Source of the DNA: Thiodiazotropha sp040507005
Lineage (GTDB): Bacteria > Pseudomonadota > Gammaproteobacteria > Chromatiales > Chromatiaceae
Length of the DNA: 64,000 nt
Reading direction: 5' to 3'
Assembly: GCA_040507005.1 (NCBI GenBank)
Contig: JBEVVS010000020.1
Span: 6,670-70,669, forward strand
The translations under genes and the position numbers were made by a program. Position 1 is the stretch's first letter. Every line of letters starts with the position of its first letter. Below are positions 1 through 10,033 of this stretch, one piece after another. The notes beneath the pieces were generated by a model, which was not told where the DNA came from, did not search any database, and saw only the letters and a program-made list of their open reading frames with translations.

Positions 1-1
1 A

Positions 2-1279
2 CTGCGCCTGCGGGGGGCTCAGATCCGCGCCAACTCCCTGTCGAAACTGCCACAATTGTTAGAGCAGTTGGAACAGCGCTGCAGCGAAAATGGTATCCAT
101 GTGCACTGGGCCGAAACTGTTGATGCGGCGAATGAGATCGTGCTCGGCATCATGCAGGCCCATCAGGCCGAACTCCTGATCAAGGGCAAATCCATGGTCT
201 CCGAGGAGATGGAGCTGAACCAGTTCCTGGAATCCCACGGCATCGAGTGCCTTGAATCGGACCTGGGTGAGTATATCCTGCAGCTTGCCGGCGAACCCCC
301 TTCACATATCGTCGCCCCCGCGATCCATAAAACCCGTCAGGATATCGCCCAGCTGTTCAATGAAAAGTTTCCCGATATCCCCTACAGCGACGACGTGGAC
401 ACCCTGACCCGCAGCGCCCGCGGGATTCTGCGTAAGAAGTTCTATGCCGCGGGGGTGGGCCTATCCGGGGTCAACTTCGCGGTGGCCGAAAGCGGCACCC
501 TGTGCCTGGTGGAGAACGAGGGCAATGGCCGCATGTGCACCACTGTACCGCCGGTGCATATCGCGGTGACCGGGATCGAAAAGGTGGTGGAGAAAATGGC
601 GCATATCCCTCCCCTGCTGAAACTCCTCACCCGCAGCGCCACCGGACAACATATCACCACCTACTTCAACATGATCAGCTCTCCACGCAAGCCGGGAGAG
701 AAAGATGGCCCCAAAGAGGTCCATCTGATCCTGCTCGATAACGGCCGCTCGCGTATCTATGAGGACAGCGAACTGGTCAACACCCTGCGTTGCATCCGCT
801 GCGGGGCCTGCATGAATCACTGCCCGATCTATACCCGCATCGGCGGCCATGCCTACGGCACCACCATACCCGGCCCCATCGGCTCGATTCTCGAACCGCA
901 GAAGGCGGGTAGTGACGACCTGGGGGAACTGCCTGTGGCCTCCACCCTCTGCGGCGCCTGTGCCGAGGTCTGCCCGGTGCGGATTCCGATACCGAAACTT
1001 CTCAATCGCCTGCGTTACGAGCGCAACCGCTCAGACCCTGACGGCACCACCCAGGGACAGGGCAGCGGCCGCAGCTTCACCGAAGCCACCCTTTGGCAGG
1101 GATGGAGCTGGCTGCATCGCAATCCGCGTCTCTATCGCCTGGCAACGACCCTGGCTACCCGTATGCGCAAGATTCTACCCATGAGTTTGGGCCCCTGGAC
1201 CCAGGTGCGCAAAGCACCCCGCATTGCCGCCAAGACCCTGCATGAGCAAGCACGCCAGGAGGGATTCAGTGACCAGTAG
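2..1279 (+). CDS. lutB: Lactate utilisation iron-sulfur protein LutB (5' end outside window)
   Basis: The reading frame is open from base 2, so the true start lies upstream; 425 residues are visible. LutB is the iron-sulfur subunit of the LutABC L-lactate oxidation complex. An N-terminal LUD domain fills roughly the first 270 visible residues (AESGTLCLVENEGN). It is followed by two ferredoxin-type clusters, CIRCGACMNHCPIY and CGACAEVCPV. The C-terminal arginine-rich tail is usual for the family. lutC follows with overlapping coding, so the two are translationally coupled, and lutA is expected just upstream. LutB assignment is firm; the lactate substrate is inferred from the family. Confidence 0.92.
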   Translation: MRLRGAQIRANSLSKLPQLLEQLEQRCSENGIHVHWAETVDAANEIVLGIMQAHQAELLIKGKSMVSEEMELNQFLESHGIECLESDLGEYILQLAGEPPSHIVAPAIHKTRQDIAQLFNEKFPDIPYSDDVDTLTRSARGILRKKFYAAGVGLSGVNFAVAESGTLCLVENEGNGRMCTTVPPVHIAVTGIEKVVEKMAHIPPLLKLLTRSATGQHITTYFNMISSPRKPGEKDGPKEVHLILLDNGRSRIYEDSELVNTLRCIRCGACMNHCPIYTRIGGHAYGTTIPGPIGSILEPQKAGSDDLGELPVASTLCGACAEVCPVRIPIPKLLNRLRYERNRSDPDGTTQGQGSGRSFTEATLWQGWSWLHRNPRLYRLATTLATRMRKILPMSLGPWTQVRKAPRIAAKTLHEQARQEGFSDQ

Positions 1280-1940
1280 CTCCAAGCAGGCCATTCTGCA
1301 GCGTTTACGCAGGAAACAGCCAAGCTTTGACACCCCGAGCCAACCGATCGACATAGAGCATCCGACTTGGCCCATGGAAACGCGCATCACCCAATTCAAA
1401 TCGATGCTCGAATCGGTGCGTGCCGAGGTCCATGTGGTGGATTCAAAGCACTGGACCGACAGCCTCAAAACCTTGCTCGCCGATAAACAGATCGACAACC
1501 TGCTGTATGGGAAACAGGGACCGCTCTCTAAAGAGATCGAGACTGCCTGGGGAGATACCCTTCTCCCCAAACTGGTGTGTGACGAGAGACCGGTCGATGA
1601 GTGGAAAGAAGAGATCTTCTTTCACACCGATGCGGTCGTCACCTCATCCAGGGCCGCCATCGCAGAGACCGGCAGCCTGGTCCTTTGGCCGGACGAATTC
1701 GAACCCCGCACCTGGTCTCTGGTACCGCCTGTGCACTTCGTCGTGGTGGATAGCAATAAGCTTTACAACAACTTTGCCGAGGTGGTGGAGGCCGAACAGT
1801 GGGCGCAACAGATGCCGACCAATGCACTGCTGATATCAGGCCCATCCAAGTCGGCGGATATTCAGCAGACACTGGCGTATGGCGTGCACGGACCCGTAGA
1901 GTTAATCGTGTTATTGCGTCAGCATGAGACCAATTCCTAA
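1269..1940 (+). CDS. lutC: Lactate utilisation protein LutC (LUD domain)
   Basis: This is a 223-residue LUD-domain protein, the third component of the LutABC lactate oxidation system. The GTG at 1269 is preferred as start because a strong AGGAGG ribosome site (1257-1262) sits six bases upstream; an ATG at 1242 has no such site. The start lies inside the end of lutB, giving an 11-base overlap. The family signature AIAETGSLVLWPDE is near residue 130, followed by PPVHFVVV. The length matches typical LutC. No terminator was recognised downstream. Confidence 0.9.
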   Translation: MTSSSKQAILQRLRRKQPSFDTPSQPIDIEHPTWPMETRITQFKSMLESVRAEVHVVDSKHWTDSLKTLLADKQIDNLLYGKQGPLSKEIETAWGDTLLPKLVCDERPVDEWKEEIFFHTDAVVTSSRAAIAETGSLVLWPDEFEPRTWSLVPPVHFVVVDSNKLYNNFAEVVEAEQWAQQMPTNALLISGPSKSADIQQTLAYGVHGPVELIVLLRQHETNS

Positions 1941-2199
1941 CTGATACCCCATCCCGGCATGCCGAAGCCCTGATCCCCTTGTTTGCAGTTGTCGATCTTC
2001 ACCAACATGCATTCATGCCACTGCTCAAAGTCCATAGATTTCAAGTCAGAGACATCATCTTAATGAGAATTTAATCTGGATAGCGGGTGTGCAAACAGAT
2101 AACGCTGCAGGCGTTATCAGCCACATAGACATTGAGCATCATTCTTCTTATTCTATACTATCGCGCCTATGTATCAGGAACAGTGAGGAATGGAAATTA

Positions 2200-2985
2200 G
2201 TGAATATAAAAACAAGGTATATAGCAATTGGGATAATATCTGCTGTCACAATGACTGGATGCGTCGACCCACTTTTTACAAAATCCCACATGCAAAGCCA
2301 GCAAATCATTTCCAATAACAATTCCAGCTACATTGTATTCTCTCGCCCTGGCGATAAAGGTGAACCTCTCTTCAATACCATCGTTGAGTTCACGCCTAAT
2401 GTCGAGGGCATGACATTAGTGGGCACCCTTGGGCCCAATACAAAACTCATCCATGAAGTACCTGCAGGGGAGCACCACTTTTATATGCAAGGCGGTCTTA
2501 ATGACGACATAATAAAAATCCAAACGAGCCCCGGCAAAATCTACTATGTGCATACCCAAGTCAACCCGGGATTGGTCGGCCGATTCAACTTCGTGCCATT
2601 TCGCTACTCGACAAAGATGTTAAAGAAATCATTGGCAGGCAAGGCATGCGACCAAGAGTTTTTGCACAAATACGGCTTTGACCTGGAGGAAAAGGAGTAT
2701 CACATCAAGCCTCACGGCTTCCATACTTCCAACGCCATGGATCTAGAGATTCAATGTAAAAACCAGCGCATTGTAAAAGTTGCTTATTCCTGGCCATCTC
2801 TTGAATTACTTGAAGGATCGCAGCTGGTCAAGACAAACAAGCACACCGACACCTTCCTAAAAAAAGTATATGCCGATTATCAGCATGAGATAAATCAAGA
2901 CTATCCGGGATGGTCTAAAAAAGGCTATGGAAATGACAGTATGAATGTGGAGGATGGTGTGCCAATCGATGAGATTTACAGGTAG
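2200..2985 (+). CDS. Lipoprotein of unknown function
   Basis: GTG at 2200 is chosen because the peptide from there is a classical lipoprotein signal: a charged NIKTR start, a hydrophobic stretch, then the lipobox MTGC. The longer upstream reading adds 37 residues with no signal character. The mature protein (about 240 residues) has a beta-rich region with a VPAGEHHF motif, resembling the DUF2846-like lipoprotein fold in which small exported lipoproteins carry PEGA-like strands. No enzyme motif is visible. It stands alone upstream of the NADAR gene, six bases away, so the two may be co-transcribed. Base composition is more AT-rich than lutBC. Confidence 0.7.
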   Translation: MNIKTRYIAIGIISAVTMTGCVDPLFTKSHMQSQQIISNNNSSYIVFSRPGDKGEPLFNTIVEFTPNVEGMTLVGTLGPNTKLIHEVPAGEHHFYMQGGLNDDIIKIQTSPGKIYYVHTQVNPGLVGRFNFVPFRYSTKMLKKSLAGKACDQEFLHKYGFDLEEKEYHIKPHGFHTSNAMDLEIQCKNQRIVKVAYSWPSLELLEGSQLVKTNKHTDTFLKKVYADYQHEINQDYPGWSKKGYGNDSMNVEDGVPIDEIYR

Positions 2986-2991
2986 AGACAG

Positions 2992-3471
2992 ATGATTTTC
3001 AGCAGTTCAGATTCATCACCGGTATATGTTTCACGCGCAGACCCGCTGAATCCTCTTTCAAGCTATTCCAAACACGGATTCGACCTTGATGGCGACACCT
3101 GGCCCTCCGTGGAGCACTACTACCAGGCCATGAAGTTTGAGCCAGGTGAGTTACGCGAAGCAATCCGCGATGCTGACCATCCTGCAAAGGCGAAAAAACT
3201 CGCAGATAAAAATAAAAAGCTGATACGCAATGATTGGCAAAAGGTGAAGGAGGTCATCATGACCCGGGGTATCTATATCAAATGCCGTACCCATGCGGAA
3301 GTGGCGGATGCATTGATTGCCAGCAACGGGCAGAAGATCATCGAGAACAGCCAATTCGACTATTTCTGGGGCTGCGGCCGTGATGGGCGTGGCCACAACA
3401 CCTATGGAAAAGTGCTAATGGCCGTTAGGGACAAACTCCGGCAAGAGATGTCAGGTACTGAAGGGCCATAA
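2992..3471 (+). CDS. NADAR-domain (YbiA/RibX-like) N-glycosidase
   Basis: This 159-residue protein is one complete NADAR domain. Visible landmarks are the N-terminal LSSYSKHGF segment, the WPSVEHYYQAMKF motif around residue 40, a central helical part, and the WGCGRDGRGHNTYGKVLM motif near residue 130. Known family members hydrolyse N-glycosidic bonds of riboflavin-pathway intermediates or remove ADP-ribose from nucleic acid; which applies here cannot be read from sequence. It ends 21 bases inside the convergent small membrane protein gene. Confidence 0.88.
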   Translation: MIFSSSDSSPVYVSRADPLNPLSSYSKHGFDLDGDTWPSVEHYYQAMKFEPGELREAIRDADHPAKAKKLADKNKKLIRNDWQKVKEVIMTRGIYIKCRTHAEVADALIASNGQKIIENSQFDYFWGCGRDGRGHNTYGKVLMAVRDKLRQEMSGTEGP

Positions 3472-3744
3472 AGTTATTCCATGCCACAAGAAGCCGACGG
3501 ACAACAGCATACAGAGCAGCGTGATCACCCCATAGAGCGGCTTCAATCCAACCGCCAACATATGCTTGATCCCCAAGTAGGCCCCGATGGCGGTCACGAA
3601 AAAGGCAAATTCACTGACTACAAGAAGCGTCAACAAGGGGATCGCGGTGGTCCCATCAGCTCTGGTCTCTCCCCCTTTCATCACAAGCAAGAGTAGAAAA
3701 AGGCCGATACCCAAGGCGAGAAAAGGGAATTTGTTTTTATTCAT
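3451..3744 (-). CDS. Small integral membrane protein, unknown
   Basis: A 97-residue hydrophobic protein with three predicted helices: FPFLALGIGLFLLLLVM, a middle segment IPLLTLLVVSEFAFFVTAI, and a C-terminal segment around LLCMLLSVGFLWHG. ATG 3744 is taken rather than the TTG three codons earlier. It overlaps the 3' end of the NADAR gene convergently. No family was recognised. Confidence 0.55.
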   Translation of the reverse strand: MNKNKFPFLALGIGLFLLLLVMKGGETRADGTTAIPLLTLLVVSEFAFFVTAIGAYLGIKHMLAVGLKPLYGVITLLCMLLSVGFLWHGITLWPFST

Positions 3745-3946
3745 CGCTGTCAATCATGCTTCATAAATCTATGCTTACAGATCACTAGTATACACTTCCA
3801 GCGTCTGAGACGAATGACAAACAGACATGGGACATTGAATCTTCAGTATTGCGAAAGAATAAGTTGTTTCCAAGCGGGTATTAGGCACTGTTTTTCTTCT
3901 AGACTAAAAGCATGAGTGAACAAGCTCGGTTATAGGATACAAACCT

Positions 3947-6766
3947 ATGGGTAATCGACTCCCTAAAGAGATGGATGCCCGACAAATCGAGATCACTGCG
4001 GATGATCTGTTGGGCGTGATTCAAGGATTGATTGATGATATGCCTGCGGCCAGCCAATACCGGCAAGGGTTGAGTCTGGACTGCCGACTGGAGTACGACC
4101 TGGGTCTGGACAGCCTGGCACGCACTGAATTGGTTGCCCGCATCAACACAAGATTCGCTATTCTCTTACCGGACGAGGCGCTGCTCGCTGAAACCCCCCG
4201 TGCCCTGTTGCTGCTGCTGAGACAAACGGCAGGTATCCCAGAAGCGGATGAATCCGCGAGGGTGCAGCCACTCCCCGGCGCTGGGGCCACACTGCCTTCA
4301 ACGGCCTCGACCCTGATGGAGGTACTGGCCTGGCATCTGGATCACCAGCCCCAGCGAGTGCATATTCTGCACTATGGCGACCATCAAACCCCCGATGCGC
4401 TGAGCTACCAGGATCTATGGATGGGGGCAGCCAGGGTGGCATCGAGCTTGTGGGAGCGATCGGTGAGACCCGGCGACCGGGTGGCGCTGATGCTGGCTAC
4501 GGGTGAGAGCTATTTCTTCAGCTTTATCGGTATCCTCTTGGCAGGTGCCGTGCCTGTGCCCATCTACCCGCCCACCCGGCCCTCCCAGTTGGAGGAGCAC
4601 CTGCGCCGCCATGGACGGATCCTGCAAAACGCAGGGGTACGCATACTGATCACCTTTCAGAAGGCACGGGGGGTTGCCCGGCTGCTGCGTACCCAAGTGC
4701 CCTCCCTGCAACATATCGTCGATTGGACCGGGCTCGACAGCGGACAGAGCACACCCCCATCCGTCACCAGGAATAGTGAGGATATCGCCTTTCTGCAATA
4801 CACCTCGGGCAGTACCGGTGATCCCAAGGGTGTCGTGCTCAGCCATGCAGATCTTCTGGCCAATATCCGTGCCATGGGAGAAGCCGCTGAGGTTACCCCG
4901 GAGGATGTCTTCATCAGCTGGCTGCCTCTCTACCACGATATGGGCCTGATCGGCGCCTGGCTCGGCAGTCTCTACTATGGTATGCCGCTGGTGGTGATGT
5001 CGCCGTTGCGCTTTCTGGCGCGTCCCTCCCGATGGTTGTGGGCCATCCACCATCACCGGGGGACCCTGTCCGCTTCACCCAACTTCGGCTACGAACTTTG
5101 TCTCAGCAAAATACCCGAGGAGGAGATAACCGGACTCGATCTCAGCACTTGGCGCTTCGCTTTCAATGGCGCAGAGCCTGTCACCGCTACCACCCTGCAA
5201 GGTTTTACCCAACGCTTCGCCCCATACGGTCTGAGGGCGGGCGCCCTGGCCCCTGTCTATGGCCTGGCAGAGGCCGCAGTGGGTCTGGCCTTCCCACCAC
5301 CGCTGCGTGGCCCGGTCATCGACCGGGTGAACCGGGAACGCTTTACGCGCAACGGCGAGGCCTTGCCGGCGGCGGAGGGGGAAACCGATCCACTCACTAT
5401 CGTAGCCTGCGGACGACCCTTGCCCGGTTACAGGGTCCAGGTGGTGGATAGCACCGACAATCCCCTGCCCGAGCGCAGAGAGGGACGCCTGGAGTTCCAG
5501 GGGCCCTCCTCCACCAGGGGTTATTTCCACAATCCCCAAGCCACGGCACGCCTGTTCCGCGACGGCTGGCTGGATACTGGGGATCGTGCCTACATCGCCG
5601 ATGGGGAGATCTATATCACGGGACGTATCAAGGAGATGGTCATCCGCGGTGGACGCAACATCTACCCTTATGAGCTGGAGCAGCAGTTGGGTGAGTTGCC
5701 CGGTATTCGCAAGGGCTGTGTGGCAGTGTTTGCCAGCAGCGATCCCAACACCGGCAGCGAACGCATGATCGTTGTGGCAGAGAGCCGAGAGACGGACCAT
5801 GAACACAAACAGTCACTCCTGCAGGCAATCCGGGAACGGACCACCGATCTGCTGGGCATGCCACCAGACGACCTTATCCTGGCCCCCCCACACACTATAT
5901 TGAAGACCTCCAGCGGTAAATTGCGACGGGGCACCGTGCGTGAACTCTATGAGCAGGGACAGTTGGGGCGCGGCCAGCGCCCGCTGCCGCTACAGGTGTT
6001 GAGCCTGCTGTTATCAGGCGCGGCAAAACGGCTGCAGGGTATCCAGCAGGGAGCGGCCCGCTACCTTTTCGCAGCCTATGCCTGGATATGCTTCTACTGC
6101 CTGGTCCCATTTGTTTGGCTCTGGGTAGTGCTGTCACCCAAGCTATCCTGGCGCTGGGGTCTGATTCGCTCGGCGATTCGCATCCTGCGGGGACTTACCG
6201 CCACGCCACTCAGGGTAGAGGGTCTTGAACATCTGCCCGCTTCCGATCAACCCATCATCCTGGTAGCCAACCACACCAGCTATCTCGATACCCTGGCATT
6301 GATCGATGGCCTACCCCGGGATTTTATCTATGTAGCGAAACAAGAGTTGGCGGAGAGCTTCCACTCAAAGCTGTTTTTGCAACGGCTTGAGACCCTGTTC
6401 GTGGAACGTTTCGATTCCCGTCGCAGCATTGCCGCTATCAAGGAGGTCACCGGCAAAATCGCCGAGGGCCATTCACTGGCCTTCTATCCGGAGGGCACCT
6501 TCCGTGCCGAGCCGGGTCTGTTGCCATTTCACATGGGCGCCTTCGTCGCGGCGGTACAAAGCGGGGTAGCGATTGTACCGGTTACCATCAGAGGCACCCG
6601 TGCAATCTTACAGTCCGATTCAAATTTTCCCCACCATGGCGCGGTACGGATCATCATCTCCCCTCCACTGCAGCCCCAGGGTGATAATTGGTCAGAGGCT
6701 GTGCGCCTTAAAATCGCCGCCAAGGAGATCATTGCGAGTCATTGCAACGAGAGGAATATTCAGTAA
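3947..6766 (+). CDS. ACP / fatty acyl-AMP ligase / PlsC acyltransferase fusion
   Basis: A 939-residue three-domain protein. Residues about 10-95 are an acyl-carrier domain with the phosphopantetheine serine in GLDSL (Ser56). Residues about 120-680 are an adenylate-forming ligase of the fatty acyl-AMP type: P-loop YTSGSTGDPKG near 285, LPLYHDMGLIG near 325, TGD and GRIKEMVIRGGRNIYP near 545-570, and catalytic lysine in SSGKLRRG near 655. A transmembrane stretch near 710-735 precedes a PlsC domain with NHTSYLD (H-x4-D, about 775) and FYPEGTFR (about 846). Inference: the ligase activates a fatty acid, loads the fused carrier, and PlsC passes the acyl chain to a lysophospholipid or similar acceptor at the inner membrane. 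The gene stands alone. Confidence 0.9.
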   Translation: MGNRLPKEMDARQIEITADDLLGVIQGLIDDMPAASQYRQGLSLDCRLEYDLGLDSLARTELVARINTRFAILLPDEALLAETPRALLLLLRQTAGIPEADESARVQPLPGAGATLPSTASTLMEVLAWHLDHQPQRVHILHYGDHQTPDALSYQDLWMGAARVASSLWERSVRPGDRVALMLATGESYFFSFIGILLAGAVPVPIYPPTRPSQLEEHLRRHGRILQNAGVRILITFQKARGVARLLRTQVPSLQHIVDWTGLDSGQSTPPSVTRNSEDIAFLQYTSGSTGDPKGVVLSHADLLANIRAMGEAAEVTPEDVFISWLPLYHDMGLIGAWLGSLYYGMPLVVMSPLRFLARPSRWLWAIHHHRGTLSASPNFGYELCLSKIPEEEITGLDLSTWRFAFNGAEPVTATTLQGFTQRFAPYGLRAGALAPVYGLAEAAVGLAFPPPLRGPVIDRVNRERFTRNGEALPAAEGETDPLTIVACGRPLPGYRVQVVDSTDNPLPERREGRLEFQGPSSTRGYFHNPQATARLFRDGWLDTGDRAYIADGEIYITGRIKEMVIRGGRNIYPYELEQQLGELPGIRKGCVAVFASSDPNTGSERMIVVAESRETDHEHKQSLLQAIRERTTDLLGMPPDDLILAPPHTILKTSSGKLRRGTVRELYEQGQLGRGQRPLPLQVLSLLLSGAAKRLQGIQQGAARYLFAAYAWICFYCLVPFVWLWVVLSPKLSWRWGLIRSAIRILRGLTATPLRVEGLEHLPASDQPIILVANHTSYLDTLALIDGLPRDFIYVAKQELAESFHSKLFLQRLETLFVERFDSRRSIAAIKEVTGKIAEGHSLAFYPEGTFRAEPGLLPFHMGAFVAAVQSGVAIVPVTIRGTRAILQSDSNFPHHGAVRIIISPPLQPQGDNWSEAVRLKIAAKEIIASHCNERNIQ

Positions 6767-6778
6767 AGGCTAGTTTCG

Positions 6779-7147
6779 TTACTCTTCACACCCCAGAATC
6801 CCATAGCCGCTGCCCCGTTCAGATTTCAAGGTATCTACAGACTCAAACCCAAGTGCCTGCGCGTCAGTCAGGTTCTGTACATTGATAACATGTAGATTGA
6901 TATAGATATCCCCGGCCCCGCACACGGCTGGCACCCCGATACCGGTGAGAAATCCACAGGTGGACCAAATCACATCGATGCCGTTATCGATAAGCCGTTG
7001 GGCTGTCTCCTGCTCCGACATCCCTTGCGATTCGCACTGGATCGCACCTGTGCTTATGTAGACGATCTGTTGCGAGTCATCAGGATCATCTTCACCCACA
7101 CATCCCAGCAAAAACAGAAATAGAAGCAGTGCAGTAATTTTTTGCAT
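6779..7147 (-). CDS. Small lipoprotein, unknown
   Basis: A 122-residue protein with an N-terminal signal and lipobox (LFLLGC), then an acidic linker EDDPDDS. The mature part has four further cysteines, suggesting disulfides in the periplasm. No domain was recognised. It lies 36 bases downstream of the DUF2459 gene on the same strand and could share its transcript. It converges on the acyl-AMP ligase fusion gene. Confidence 0.6.
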   Translation of the reverse strand: MQKITALLLFLFLLGCVGEDDPDDSQQIVYISTGAIQCESQGMSEQETAQRLIDNGIDVIWSTCGFLTGIGVPAVCGAGDIYINLHVINVQNLTDAQALGFESVDTLKSERGSGYGILGCEE

Positions 7148-7183
7148 ATTGGACTTCCCTTTCCAGTGGCATGCAATGAATGT

Positions 7184-7921
7184 TCAATTAAAATCCGCCG
7201 TACATTCCGACGCACTCCCCGACTCCACCCCACTAAGGTAGCTCATGATGCTTTCAGCCGTCAATTTGGTTCCGGGAAACAGGTCCATGCCAATGCTCTT
7301 CAAGCCTTTTGCCGTCCATTCGTTACAGGTGTTGAATAAATGGTAATTGCCAGCGCCCTTGTAGAATTGACTGTCACCGTATATCCCTTCCGTAAGGGCC
7401 TCCACTTCACCCAAGCGGTTTTTACTGAAGCTGTTGGAGATAAACTCCATCAAAGAGGAGAGCGCCTTATCGGTCAAACATAGCGGTACAATCTGGCTAT
7501 TGGCGAAATAACCTTGCACATTTTCCGCAACCCCTACAGCATGCACCACAGTTTCCGTCGGCCACAGGATGGCTCTCAACTTTAGGCCGAGGGTTATTTC
7601 CTTTGCCTGATAGAACTGTTTATCACCCCATCCAAACTCGATATTGGCACTCCTGCCGAAGCGTTCTTGCAATGCGGGAATGGTCTCATAAACCTTTTCA
7701 GAGGGGATCACAAAGCCGGTATGCCAGGCATGACTGACCACATGGACCTGGTGTTGACCGAGTCCGGAATAATCTTCCACATGCTGGACGATTTTAGGAT
7801 TATCGCTGCAACCGGTGATAGCCACTAAAAAGATAAGCACCGGAGATTGCGCTATAGCTCGCAATAGGGTTGCTCTCTCTGCGGTCGCGCCCACCAGCCA
7901 TGTCATGATGGTTGTCTGCAT
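7184..7921 (-). CDS. DUF2459 family putative lipoprotein
   Basis: 245 residues from ATG 7921. Hallmarks of the DUF2459 (TIGR02117) family are present: VVSHAWHTGFVIPS near residue 60, IEFGWGDKQFYQ near 95, LWPTETVVHAVGV, and YHLFNTCNEWTAKGL near 205. The conserved His and Cys residues resemble an NlpC/P60-like or transglutaminase-like active site, but no activity is established for the family. The N-terminus carries a hydrophobic segment ending in AITGC, a likely lipobox about 38 residues in. The start is therefore somewhat uncertain: a later start would give a more standard signal. Confidence 0.8.
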   Translation of the reverse strand: MQTTIMTWLVGATAERATLLRAIAQSPVLIFLVAITGCSDNPKIVQHVEDYSGLGQHQVHVVSHAWHTGFVIPSEKVYETIPALQERFGRSANIEFGWGDKQFYQAKEITLGLKLRAILWPTETVVHAVGVAENVQGYFANSQIVPLCLTDKALSSLMEFISNSFSKNRLGEVEALTEGIYGDSQFYKGAGNYHLFNTCNEWTAKGLKSIGMDLFPGTKLTAESIMSYLSGVESGSASECTADFN

Positions 7922-8144
7922 AATCAAATGAAAACCATTTACTGGTTAAGTTGTTCTCTTTAGCTGTTTATACGATCCACCTCGTATAATTCCAGAGACT
8001 TCAGAACCGATGACGGGGTGGCGCCATTTATCCGGGCGTGTGACGACCCGTGCCCCATCAATTTCAGTCTTGGCGAATTTCTTGGATGCGGTTTTTACAA
8101 TTTACGATTGATACATAGGGATTAGCGTCGGAGCCTTTTCACGC

Positions 8145-9929
8145 TTAGTTACGATTGACGCTCCGGTGGAGATCAACCACCTCACCCAACTGGGACGGCC
8201 CCAGATCCGCCGCCATGGCGGAGAAGCCGATAACCGGCACACCCGTCCACACTCCTGCTTGAGCACCGATACCACCAATGATTTCGGTCGTTGCGCTTAT
8301 TTTAGGAATGGTCTCATAATCATATTGCCAAGCGGCTTCGATGTTCACCCAACCCGCCTCAAAGCCTGGTTCGAGCGTCCAGTCGACAACATTCCCGTCA
8401 GGGGTGCCCAGGACAGACTGGTTGCCACCTGCAGCGCGATTCATGGAAACCACGTTGACCGTACGTACCAGGTCAATGGATCCGGAATCGTAATCGATTG
8501 GTGTCACCCCACAGTTACATGGCAGAGGGAGGGTAACGTCCTGTTCTTCATAATCGTAGTAGGAGATAAAGACTTCAATGTCGGTATATGAGTTATCAAC
8601 TACGTATCCCGCACTGGTACAGTGATTGCCTTCACCATCATGAGGATAGTCGTTAACCTCTCTACCCAGGCTTGTCAGAGTGACGCTGCTTCCATCGTCT
8701 ATGCCATCATTCAGGGTACCGGCGCAAGCTTCCAGGGGCCCTGTACCATCCCGGTCATTGGAAGGAAGATTGCCGTTGAAGATACCATGCTTGCGCATCG
8801 GAAAGTTCAGCACGATATCAGTACCCCCATTGATGCCTGATTCGACATAGTATGGCGCAGTGACCGCATCGGCACTCAGCACCAGGGCGATCGGCAGCGG
8901 GTTGGAGCCCATGGGGATCGACGGATTGGGCGCAATGTCAAATAGGGAGCCGGTATCGTACTCGGTCAGCGGCAGGTCGATGGACTTAACCGTGTTACCG
9001 TCCGCGCTCAGCATGTTCGCCCGCTGCACATCACCGGAGGCCAGCGAGGGCAGCTGGGAGTTGACCTGGTCATCGGGCCGATAGTGCTGGGCCAGCGTGG
9101 TGTAGTTGTCGATGTGGGTGGCCTGCTGCACGAAGGCGGCGCCGCTGCTGAGGTTGATCATGATCGAGTAGACCTTGATCCCGCCGGTGGGCGCGACCAG
9201 GCCCGCGTTCGTGCTGTTGGCATAGGGTGCATCGGCCCCTCCCCCATCCTGGGCAATCCCTTCTGTTGACATTGCACCGGACTCAAAGCCGTTGATCTGC
9301 CCATCGGTTTCGCCGGCACTCCAGGCGTCCGCCACCACCGAGCAATCCGCCGGTATGCCCGTGGCGTAATGCCGCAGGCCATGCACAATGGAGCGGTCCT
9401 CTGTGTCGATAACACCATCGGCACTACCGCTCAGATCGATCTCTGCATAGAGGCCGCCGTCTTCAGCCGGGCCATTACCATCGGCTATGACACCCATCTC
9501 GATGATCTCCACATAACCTTCGGTCAGGTCTTCGTCGCTGGTGGCTGTGTAGCTGTTGCTGAAGTCGATACCGGCCTGTAACTGTGATTTGTCCGGGTAG
9601 GTGCATGTCTCATCCTCGGTGATGAGGTTGGGTAGACCGGTGGTGGCATTCATCCGCAGTGAGGCGTTCCAAACATCGTAGGGGGCCAGGTAGACATTGA
9701 AGTCGAATACATCGGCGCCGTTGCGCGATTCGTGGAACCTGACCTTGACCGCCTTAAAGAGATCCGTGGTGTTGGTGATGGTTAGATTGGTAATGATACC
9801 GTTGTTGACATTGTAGTAGGGCAATAGCGCGATTTGGCCTGCGCCGTCGGAATTGACATGAACGGCTTTGACGCTGAATGAAACGATGGTCAGCAGGATT
9901 GCCGCGATCAGCTTGGCATGTCTTGACAC
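8145..9929 (-). CDS. Large exported protein, unknown function
   Basis: 594 residues from a GTG at 9929, preceded at eight bases by an AGGAG ribosome site. An N-terminal signal peptide (KLIAAILLTIVSFSVKA) is followed by GAGQIALLPYYNVNNG and a beta-rich domain with many Asp, Asn and Gly residues. Proteins with this opening (VH-x-N-x-DG-x-GQ, YY-x-VNNG) occur as abundant secreted proteins in aquatic gammaproteobacteria, but I know no assigned function. There is no C-terminal sorting helix, LPXTG or PEP-CTERM. It is monocistronic, flanked by gaps of about 100 and 220 bases. Confidence 0.72.
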   Translation of the reverse strand: MSRHAKLIAAILLTIVSFSVKAVHVNSDGAGQIALLPYYNVNNGIITNLTITNTTDLFKAVKVRFHESRNGADVFDFNVYLAPYDVWNASLRMNATTGLPNLITEDETCTYPDKSQLQAGIDFSNSYTATSDEDLTEGYVEIIEMGVIADGNGPAEDGGLYAEIDLSGSADGVIDTEDRSIVHGLRHYATGIPADCSVVADAWSAGETDGQINGFESGAMSTEGIAQDGGGADAPYANSTNAGLVAPTGGIKVYSIMINLSSGAAFVQQATHIDNYTTLAQHYRPDDQVNSQLPSLASGDVQRANMLSADGNTVKSIDLPLTEYDTGSLFDIAPNPSIPMGSNPLPIALVLSADAVTAPYYVESGINGGTDIVLNFPMRKHGIFNGNLPSNDRDGTGPLEACAGTLNDGIDDGSSVTLTSLGREVNDYPHDGEGNHCTSAGYVVDNSYTDIEVFISYYDYEEQDVTLPLPCNCGVTPIDYDSGSIDLVRTVNVVSMNRAAGGNQSVLGTPDGNVVDWTLEPGFEAGWVNIEAAWQYDYETIPKISATTEIIGGIGAQAGVWTGVPVIGFSAMAADLGPSQLGEVVDLHRSVNRN

Positions 9930-10033
9930 AGATGAGTCTCCTTTTTTTTAACTTTGCGTTTTAGGCAAAGTCATTCCCTTTTATTGATTATCCTATTTAA
10001 GATAACCAAATACTTAACTGATCTTCAAGTCTA

